Shown here: positions 6,587 to 11,847 of the stretch, piece after piece
Layout of the letters: the number at the start of each line of letters is the position of its first letter
How positions within the stretch are numbered: position 1 is the stretch's first letter
Origin: Spirogloea muscicola
Taxonomy: Eukaryota; Streptophyta; Zygnematophyceae; Spirogloeales; Spirogloeaceae
Direction: 5' to 3'
Assembly (NCBI GenBank): GCA_009602725.1
Contig: WELB01000103.1
Span: forward strand, 1-11,847
Length of the DNA: 11,847 nt
Program-made: the position numbers and the translations under genes
Notes under the pieces: model-generated
Databases searched by the model: none
The model's input: the letters and a program-made list of their open reading frames with translations, nothing else
Told to the model about the DNA's origin: nothing

Positions 6587-6624
6587 TTGATGTAGTCCGC
6601 GTTTGATGAGCGGTCGTTGTTGTT
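6550..6624. repeat. Perfect palindrome, 37-bp arms, 1-nt spacer
   Basis: Bases 6550-6586 are the exact reverse complement of 6588-6624, with T6587 at the centre. The arms include the AAC repeats and GCTCATCAAACGCGGACTAC. An 11-bp tandem (CAAGAACGGAT twice) follows at 6629-6650. Confidence 0.97.
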
Positions 6625-6710
6625 ATGTCAAGAACGGATCAAGAACGGATCGACCACAAGGCCAAAGCCCACGCCCGATGCCAACCTGCAGACAACAGTT
6701 CAAAGCGTAA

Positions 6711-6925
6711 AACGCCTCCATGGGGAGCCGGTGGACTCCCATGCAGCAGGGTCGCTAGCGCAGGTGTACCGCATGCGCTTGGCCGTCTCGCTGCAGAGGT
6801 CTATGGCCCGCGCGCTGCACCTGCATGCAGGCAGAGCCCTTGCTGCTGCCTCTGGCTCTGGCCAGGGGACCCGCTTCCAGGAACCCAGTCTCTCTGGCCT
6901 GAGGCTGCTTAGCAGGGGTTACTGA
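6711..6925 (+). pseudogene. Non-LTR retrotransposon ORF, copy H, C-terminal piece
   Basis: From about 6711 the frame encodes RLHGEPVDSHAAGSLAQVY, RMRLAVSLQRSMARALHL, HAGRALAAASGSGQG, then LRLLSRGY and TGA at 6923-6925. It is almost the same as copy C over this stretch and has no internal stop. It is truncated on the 5' side at a point inside the C-terminal domain. The open frame extends back to an ATG at 6617 within the palindrome's edge, but those residues match no other copy. Confidence 0.75.
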
Positions 6926-7053
6926 GTGCTTCGTAGCTGCTTCCCTTCTTTTCTGTGCTTGTTGTTCTTCGTACTTCCCCTGGCCCCTTCTCGTCCTGTG
7001 TACATTCTTTTCTGGGCTGGCTTTTTCCAGCCCCTATCCTCAATGGGCGAGCC
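6926..7053 (+). repeat. 3'-UTR and tail hairpin of copy H (type B end)
   Basis: Contains GTGCTTCGTAGCTGCTT, a TTTTCTGTGCTTGTT block, GGCCCCTTCTCG, ACATTCTTTTC and the perfect stem GGGCTGG/CCAGCCC at 7013-7032, then TATCCTCAATGGGCGAGCCC. It is the cleanest example of the order stop, UTR blocks, hairpin, end. Copy C has the same arrangement plus the 36-bp insert. Confidence 0.78.
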
Positions 7054-7227
7054 CTTCTCTCAAAACGAGGGAACCATCTAAAGGCACCTCATCCACCAAC
7101 AAGACCGTCAAGGTGGGCGCTACCGAAGCGGTCTACGCGCACTCCTGCCCAGGGCGTGCCAGCCGCGCCGACACGGCGGCCTGCTGTGGCCGTCGCGGCG
7201 TGCGGCCCTATCAATTCTGTCCGGGCT

Positions 7228-7772
7228 AAATAGCGCAGGAGCAAATCACGGAGGAGCACATATCGCCTCCCGCCCATGAGAAGCAATGGGCACCTGCTCT
7301 CCCACCTCTGCCCTTGACGTGTGAAGGCCCCACAGAGGTGCACCCGCTCATTCCACAGGTTACCCTGTCCATTGGGCGTGATGCTGGCTTTGATTTTGCG
7401 GTGTGTGCGCCTCCCGTGACAGTTGGGCCGCAGCTGCAACGACCGGCCGTGCCGTCGCCTCCCCCGCCATCCACATCTTCCCTCGCTTCTGTCCGGGCCG
7501 ATTCAGCTCAAACGCCAATCCCGGAGGAGCACATATCGCCTCCCGCCCATGAGAAGCAATGGGCACCTGCTCTCCCACCTCCGCCCTTTACGTGTGAGAA
7601 GCCCGCAGAGGTGCACCCGCTCATTCCACAGGATACCCTGCTTATTGGGCGTGATGCTGGCCTTGATTTCTGGTGTGTGCGCCTGCTCCCCAGTTGGCCG
7701 TTGCCAGGCCAACTGCGCCATTATTGTTGGCCTCTTATCAGACTGACTTTCATATTAGCTAGGTCAATGTGA
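7228..7772 (+). CDS. Unknown open frame with two in-frame 91-codon repeats
   Basis: The frame is open after the stop at 7227-7229 and runs to about 7772. Its only methionine start is internal, so this is likely an exon or fragment. Two units offset by 273 bp (91 codons) share EEHISPPAHEKQWAPALPP, TCE, EVHPLIPQ, IGRDAG and DF. Between them lies a proline-rich stretch (PAVPSPPPPSTSS). Traces of the unit's start precede unit 1 but are broken by a stop. I do not recognise the family. Conserved protein sequence across both units, with several third-position changes, suggests it was coding when duplicated. It may belong to a host gene or to the first ORF of a mobile element. Confidence 0.4.
7691..7715. 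repeat. Perfect 9-bp inverted repeat
   Basis: CAGTTGGCC (7691-7699) and GGCCAACTG (7707-7715) with a 7-nt loop. It lies at the downstream edge of the 91-codon repeats, where composition turns AT-rich. Confidence 0.6.
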
Positions 7773-7811
7773 CCAACATTTTCATTTGGATTGTTTCTTA
7801 CCTAGTCTAAG

Positions 7812-8048
7812 ATGTTGTCTTGTCTAGACTTACCGACGTCATCTTTCACCAACGCCCTCGCGCATGACACCGCCTCGCCCCCCTCCTCATCCACCGAACT
7901 TCAGATGGGGCACCGAGCTTGCCCTGCCTTCTCCGCCTGTAATGCCATGTCACGCATTGACTACCACTGCACTTGCAACGCCGGCTACACCCCAGTCGGC
8001 GGCTCTGCCATCCTAACCAAGTCCTGCCAGCCTACGAGTAAAGCCTGA
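7812..8048 (+). CDS. Small ORF with an incomplete EGF-like domain
   Basis: ATG 7812 to the TGA ending at 8048, 78 residues. The second half reads RACPAFSACNAMSRIDYHC, then TCNAGYTPVGG and later SC. The C-x-C-x2-G-Y pattern is that of an EGF-like module, which is extracellular and disulfide-bonded. Five cysteines are present; the first of the usual six is missing upstream. A CAG at about 7901-7903 could be a splice acceptor, in which case the first cysteine would come from an earlier exon. GTAAAG near 8036 could be a donor. So it is probably an exon or remnant of a larger secreted or membrane protein, not a 78-residue protein. No signal peptide is evident. Confidence 0.45.
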   Translation: MLSCLDLPTSSFTNALAHDTASPPSSSTELQMGHRACPAFSACNAMSRIDYHCTCNAGYTPVGGSAILTKSCQPTSKA

Positions 8049-8282
8049 CTCCTTCGCGTTTTGCTCTTCTTCTTTTTGACGTTCTGCAATGCTGGTATCA
8101 TTGTGCTGCAAAGCTGATTGTTGTACTAAAGTCTGCAATTTTGTTTTTTGTGCTGCAAAGATGAATGCTGTGGAAATGTCAACCAAACCTGACCTGAGCT
8201 GGTATTTGATGCACAGGTGGAAACGTGGTGTAGTGCACAGAAAGTTAGCTCTTTGCTTGACATCTCAAGGAGCCTCTGATAG
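8049..8282. other. No gene seen
   Basis: T-rich sequence with TGTGCTGCAAAG near 8150 and a similar GTGCTGCAAAG near 8104. No frame here has coding character I would defend. Confidence 0.4.
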
Positions 8283-8410
8283 GAAGTGCTCTCCCACAGA
8301 AGGTAGGGGCTGAGAAAGGCCAGCCCAAAAATGAATGGAGAAGGTCCAAAGAGCCGGAAGGCGCCTAGAACCACAACGCTAGACATGAGACTACCACAAT
8401 GGAAACTTTG
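8283..8410 (-). repeat. Solo retroelement 3'-UTR with tail hairpin
   Basis: On the minus strand it has TTTCCATTGTGGTAGTCTC, GGCGCCTTCCGGCTCTTTGG, ACCTT, GGGCTGGCCTTTCTCAGCCC and GGGAGAGCACTTCC. It parallels 5379-5504 from near the stop codon to the end but has no coding tail, so it was truncated very close to the stop or belongs to a non-autonomous relative. Confidence 0.72.
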
Positions 8411-8896
8411 AAAATTGTACCTATGGTTTATTAACATTTATTTGACTGGGAAGTACCTCTTTCAGCAACCACTGTCACATACTCACCTAGAGTATGTGAC
8501 GGACAAAATAATCCACCTCACACTTGTACCTACTCTTTGTTGACGCTTTGTTTAAGCTGTGCTGTGTTGTACTATGACCAGCTAAGAGGAGTCAGTTTCT
8601 ATATACACTTCTAGCTATGAATGATTCAACTTTTGGCCACTTCTCTAAATACGACTTATCAAATAACCCTTCCAATTCCTTCGCACGACCACACTTGTAT
8701 CTACGACAAATGACGTTGATTTGCCTACAGCTGTGGAGAAGATATATGCAATACAACTGCTTGAGAGAGTGTCACACTAATCTTCCTGATGATTTGCAAG
8801 ATATTACCATTGTAGAGAGATTGTTGTGGAAGAGTTGACCATGATAGAGAGATTGTTGACGAAAGTAGACCTCTCGCTAAAGTAACCAACACAGAT
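8411..8896. other. AT-rich spacer, no convincing gene
   Basis: This stretch is clearly richer in A and T than its neighbours. It contains the inverted repeat at 8474-8500 and a short repeat of GATTGTTG preceded by AGAGA (near 8813 and 8847). A 73-codon frame at 8617-8838 has no motif I know and is not annotated as a gene. Confidence 0.5.
8474..8500. repeat. Perfect 11-bp inverted repeat
   Basis: GTCACATACTC (8474-8484), loop ACCTA, GAGTATGTGAC (8490-8500). A stable small hairpin in AT-rich surroundings; function unknown. Confidence 0.75.
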
Positions 8897-9247
8897 ATGA
8901 GCGAGCCCGCCACCTCCCACCAGAAACACGAGTGGGAGTATCTAGCGGGTCGACCCGTCATGGCTGCCTCGACCTCGAGCCACCAGAAATCAACGGATGC
9001 GCGGATGAAACTACCAAGTGCGCAAGTACCCGAGTTGTCGGAGTCGATCGCCTCACCTACTCCTGCGCAGCGCCGCCGCCGCCGCCGCCGCCGCCCCCGC
9101 CGCGAGTTGCGCCGCCGCCTCTCGACCGGCGCGCGGCGGCGCCCCCTCCGTCTCGGCGCCGTCTCGGCCGAGCGGCAGCGGCGCGGCGGGGGGCTGGGAG
9201 GAGGGCCGGGGAGGAGGATTAGGGTTAGGGTTTAGCAAAGTAGAGGC
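8897..9247 (+). promoter_or_regulatory. GC-rich leader or promoter region upstream of the RidA-family gene
   Basis: GC content rises sharply here. It holds a CCG/CGC run at about 9071-9100, a homopurine G-rich stretch near 9187-9218 and a telomere-like motif at 9219-9235. Open frames across it (for example from ATG 8897) are low-complexity Arg, Pro or Ala tracts and look accidental. The frame of RidA exon 1 is open upstream to a stop at 9006-9008 but contains no ATG in that stretch. Confidence 0.45.
9219..9235 (+). promoter_or_regulatory. Telomere-repeat-like motif (telo-box-like)
   Basis: TTAGGGTTAGGGTTTAG lies 80 bp before the RidA start codon. Its complement contains AAACCCTAA, the core of the telo-box known from plant promoters. 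With under three units it is either a regulatory site or a scrap of interstitial telomere repeat. Confidence 0.5.
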
Positions 9248-9314
9248 ACCTTGTTCAAACCCTTCTGGGCTGGCTTTCCACAGCCCCCGCCCCGTTGGAA
9301 GAGCTTGCTCCTTC
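9248..9314 (+). repeat. Solo retroelement tail hairpin just before the RidA start codon
   Basis: CCTTGTTCAAACCC, TTCTGGGCTGGCTTTCCAC, AGCCCCCGCCCC, GTTGGAAGAGCTTGCTCC. Block order and end match the family, with the stem GGGCTG/CAGCCC. The start codon is at 9315, so it probably forms part of the mRNA leader. Confidence 0.7.
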
Positions 9315-9962
9315 ATGGACAAGCGCGACATGGAGGCGCGCTACGACTCCTCGCAGAAGCAGATCCGGCTCAACGTCTCCAGCGGCGGCCCGTTCGAGGA
9401 CAAGGTGCGCGACCCATCTCCACAGTGGGGACCAAACGACGTAAAGTGTCATACACTATGCACTTGGGAGTGAAGGTCTGTGCAGCAAGTCGCATGCTAT
9501 TGCAGATTGACGCCATTGCCGCGGCCGCTGTCGCCGCCGCCGCCGCGGGCTCACCAGCGGCGGGGAGCCTTGGTCGTCCGCTTCTCTCAGGTGGGTTACT
9601 CGCGAGCTGTGCGGATTGGCGACCACATTGCGGTGTCGGGCTGCGCAGCGATCCTCAAGGACGGCACGCCGGTGGGCGAGGGCGACGCATACGCGCAGGC
9701 GCGGCAGTGCCTGCGGACGCTCACGGAGGCGCTGGCCAAGGCCGGCGTGGCGAAGCAGGACGTAATTCGCACTCGAATCTACGTAGTGGACATCGACCGG
9801 GACCTCTCCGCCATCTCGAGGGCCCACGAAGAGGTCTTCGGCGACATCCGGCCCGCCACGACCATGGTCCAGGTCGCGGCGCTCATCCGCCCCTGGATGC
9901 TGGTCGAGATTGAGGCCGACGCCGTCGTCAAGTACGACAGCAAGCTCCTCTGGATGGACTGA
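9315..9962 (+). CDS. RidA/YjgF/YER057c/UK114-family protein, two exons
   Basis: Exon 1 is 9315-9404 (30 codons) and exon 2 is 9591-9962 (123 codons plus stop TGA), giving 153 residues. The junction joins NVSSGGPFEDK to VGYSRAVRIGDHIAVSG, a typical RidA N-terminus, which fixes the splice sites. Later motifs are GDAYAQARQCLRTLTEALAK, RTRIYVVDID, HEEVFGDIRPATTMVQVAAL and MLVEIEADAV. Characterised RidA proteins are small trimers that hydrolyse reactive enamine/imine intermediates from PLP enzymes. Their key arginine (R105 in Salmonella RidA) falls in an A-R-S context; here the same place reads A-T-T, so this is probably one of the family branches lacking that residue and its substrate is unknown. 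ATG 9315 is the first in-frame ATG after an upstream stop. An upstream exon adding a targeting sequence cannot be excluded. Confidence 0.9.
9405..9590 (+). other. Intron of the RidA-family gene
   Basis: 186-bp phase-0 intron, GT at 9405 (AAG|GTGCGC) and a pyrimidine-rich TCCGCTTCTCTCAG at 9590. It is GC-rich with CCG repeats in its second half. Without splicing, translation from exon 1 would stop at about 9473. An ATG at 9480 is in frame with exon 2 and could give an alternative short form. Confidence 0.88.
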
Positions 9963-11179
9963 CTCCAAGCCCTCCTGTTACTGCCGCCGCCGCGGCCGCG
10001 CCGCTGCCCTTGCCGCCGCAGTCGCTGAGCTCTGTGCTCCCTTTGCGCCTGCCCATCCTTCTTCTTGCCGCCTTTGTCAGGAGCTTGCCTGCCGGAAGCC
10101 CCGGCAGCCTGGCCCTTCGAAGTTTTGCCCTTCAGAGCCCAAGTCGACCGCTGTATGCTTCACGCACCTAGGCTCGTTGCAGAGGCTCCTAGATGGATGT
10201 CAAGTCAATTGATTAAATATATGCATTATATGTGGCGTGGTCCACTTTTGCGTCAACGGCAGCATCACTAGCAGGCTGTTCTGCTTATTTTGACCCGAAA
10301 AGGTGCAGGCACCACTTGCAGACCCCGAAGCAAGTGTACCTGCCTCCATTGCCTAAGTCACACAGTGGTCATAACTGTAAAACGCAATGCTTGATTCCAC
10401 TTGTCTGCTTATGCTTTGTCCAGTGAAACTTAATCATTTCCACCAGCTCAAGTTTGTGTTACTTGTCATGGACGGTGACATTCAAGTATGCATGATAATT
10501 GACAGCTAAGAATGTGTTCAAAGCTGACTTTCACTATTGTCGAGCAGAGCTGCAGCACTTGCTGGATTGCCCGGCCCATTGATCAGCCCTTACTCTTCAA
10601 AGTCTCCACATGCGATTCAATTCCAATGCCTGTACTAAGGAAGTACAACAGCAGAGGACAGCCACGGCCAGAGCAGCCTTAATGCTGGAGCCAGGTAGAG
10701 CCAACATGACCATAAGGTCATGTCAGCAGCTTCATCAGCCGACTGACCTGTATGCAGTGTAATTTGTAATGAGTTGACATCTCAGCAGATAGCGTCCTAG
10801 AATCATCATGAATTGGGACAGAATATCATGGCATGGCACAAAGGGAGGACGACACTCCTAATCGCTCGGCTGGCTGGCAATCGGTGCTCCTAGCTTGGTT
10901 GCTGAGATTGCTTGTGCAGAGGCCGCGGCTGTGAGCTGCATGCAGACTGCGTCGTCTGCAGTTGCTGCATTGAGCACACATCTTCTCTTGTGCTTAACGA
11001 CTGGCTGAATTGTAGTGTCAAATATGGAACAATCGCCTCTTATGCAGCCCTTTGCTCTTGGCAGTGGGGACTGCTTTCAGGCCGCTGGTTGATTTCCAAC
11101 TTTCGGCTGCTGACTACGAGCTGCTTAGCGACCTTCCTCACCAATTCTTTGTTGTCTGCCTGCCATCCGGCTTTTATCT
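9963..11179. other. 3'-UTR of the RidA-family gene and intergenic sequence
   Basis: No further gene is recognisable. TGTAA, the polyadenylation signal favoured in green algae, occurs at 10376-10380, 10758-10762 and 10765-10769; any of these could end the transcript if the organism is a green alga. ACATGACC/GGTCATGT with a 4-nt loop (10704-10723) is a small perfect inverted repeat. Open frames here have no family motifs. Confidence 0.45.
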
Positions 11180-11256
11180 CTTGTGGACCTTGTCATCTTC
11201 GTGTGCTGGCCGCCTGCAGCCCTTGCCCCCTTCATGAAGCCTCTTCTTTTTGCTAC
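11180..11256 (+). repeat. Diverged retroelement tail hairpin, possibly with a decayed coding tail upstream
   Basis: TGTGGACCTTGTCATCTTC, GTGCTGGCCGCCTGCAGCC, CTTGCCCCCTTCATGAAGCC, TCTTC keeps the block order of the type A tail. Upstream, TTTCGGCTGCTGACTACGAG near 11102 and GAGCTGCTTAGCGACC resemble the ORF end and the first UTR block, suggesting an old tenth copy. Confidence 0.5.
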
Positions 11257-11736
11257 TGAACATCAATTGTTGCTGTACACAAATTTATATACTCTGTTTT
11301 CACGTAGTTGTGTTGCTTGCTATCATCCAGCCTTTGGGGCAGGCGTGGGTTTGTGGCAGCTCATCTGGGCAACTAGCCCAGGCAACAATGTCTATGCTCG
11401 TGCAGTGCACAAAGTTCGTTCTCCTATCTTACACAGCTACCGATTACTGTGCCATTGACAAACCCTGAGTAAACAGAAACCTGGTCTTCAGAAAGCTCCC
11501 TATGAATGTGACTGTCGACTCTTGAGTCCTATTGAGACAGATTGCTCGTTGTCCCACACACTGCGTCACGTCAGCGAGGGACACTGACGCAGTGCGCTGT
11601 TGTCACCATTGGTTGAAGCCATACAGCATAGCGAGCATCACTCCACAATGGGGTACGACGCACACGTTGCAATGCCTGCCATGGCACAAAGAGCAGAACG
11701 AAAGGGCATTTAGAACTAACATGCAGAAACAAATCT
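11257..11736. other. No gene seen
   Basis: Apart from an inverted repeat, CACTGCGTCA (11559-11568) and TGACGCAGTG (11585-11594), nothing stands out. Short open frames lack motifs. Confidence 0.4.
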
Positions 11737-11847
11737 GAGAAATATTTGGAGGGGGAAAGGTAAAAGGAGGAAGAAAAAGAATGGGGAGGGAAGGGAGCAG
11801 AAGGAGGGTGACAGTAACCCCTGTGGAGGTTGGTGGGGGGGGGGGGA
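11737..11847. repeat. Purine-rich, G-rich low-complexity end with a G12 run
   Basis: Mostly A and G from about 11740 to 11810, with several GGG and GGGG runs, and a run of 12 G at 11835-11846. The spacing does not give a strict four-run quadruplex with loops of 7 or less, but a looser one is possible. Confidence 0.7.

Noticed and set aside
8617-8838. 73-codon ORF in the AT-rich spacer
   Set aside because: No family motif and no supporting context; its length is within what chance allows.
9018-9314. RidA N-terminal extension resembling a transit peptide (Arg, Ser, Ala-rich)
   Set aside because: The frame begins with GTG, an upstream stop lies at 9006-9008 and there is no in-frame ATG before 9315. 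The composition is explained by CCG repeats, and the frame runs through the retroelement tail. Only a spliced upstream exon could rescue it.
9963-11736. tRNA or other structured RNA gene
   Set aside because: I looked for a T-loop-like GTTCAA box with cloverleaf pairing and found none; only short isolated hairpins are present.
10912-11738. Several ORFs of 60-115 codons downstream of the RidA-family gene
   Set aside because: Overlapping frames with irregular cysteine/serine/leucine composition and no recognisable domain; one runs through a retroelement tail.

Overview
The window looks like a piece of a repeat-rich eukaryotic nuclear genome. The reasons are one clear protein gene split by a GT-AG intron, many 5'-truncated fragments of a non-LTR retrotransposon, a (TC)n microsatellite about 410 bp long, and long stretches with no gene. 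Two GC-rich blocks alternate with AT-richer spacers. This, the algal-type retroelement C-terminus and some TGTAA motifs downstream of the gene make a microalga plausible, but the lineage is not fixed by anything I can see.

Positions 1-7060 are mostly a graveyard of one retroelement family. At least nine copies of the end of the same ORF can be read: five on the minus strand (C, D, E, F, G) and four on the plus strand (A, B, I, H). A weak tenth lies near 11.1 kb. The most complete copies (A, D) show the late part of a LINE-type ORF: the AWLSALP/RLLGL region, a C-x-C-x12-H-x3-C zinc knuckle, a restriction-like-endonuclease-like segment (RR-x-D ... DVV), then a conserved C-terminal domain (PLAVDVHGA, then a YRMRLxxSLQRS-type motif) ending in LLTRGY or LLSRGY. 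Every copy is truncated or frameshifted. The tails share a 3'-UTR that ends in a GGGCTGG/CCAGCCC hairpin followed by an ATGGG-GAGC-CTTC end. About nineteen copies of this tail hairpin are scattered through the window, many without coding sequence. Several abut the inside of another copy, so insertions appear nested in one another. One 36-bp tail fragment has an 11-bp target-site duplication.

Between 5.9 and 6.65 kb lie a 74-bp tandem duplication, the TC microsatellite growing out of its second unit, and a perfect 37-bp-arm palindrome. Positions 7.2-7.8 kb hold an open frame with an in-frame 91-codon tandem duplication, and 7.8-8.05 kb an ORF with an incomplete EGF-like domain. An AT-rich spacer follows.

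The only confidently intact gene is a two-exon RidA/YjgF-family gene (9315-9404 joined to 9591-9962). It is preceded by a GC-rich leader with a CCG run, a short telomere-like TTAGGG motif, and a solo retroelement tail ending just before the start codon. The rest (about 9963-11847) is noncoding as far as I can tell, with one diverged tail copy, small inverted repeats, and a purine-rich, G-run end. I see no functional system linking these genes. The coherent story is repeated insertion of retroelement tails around one host gene.
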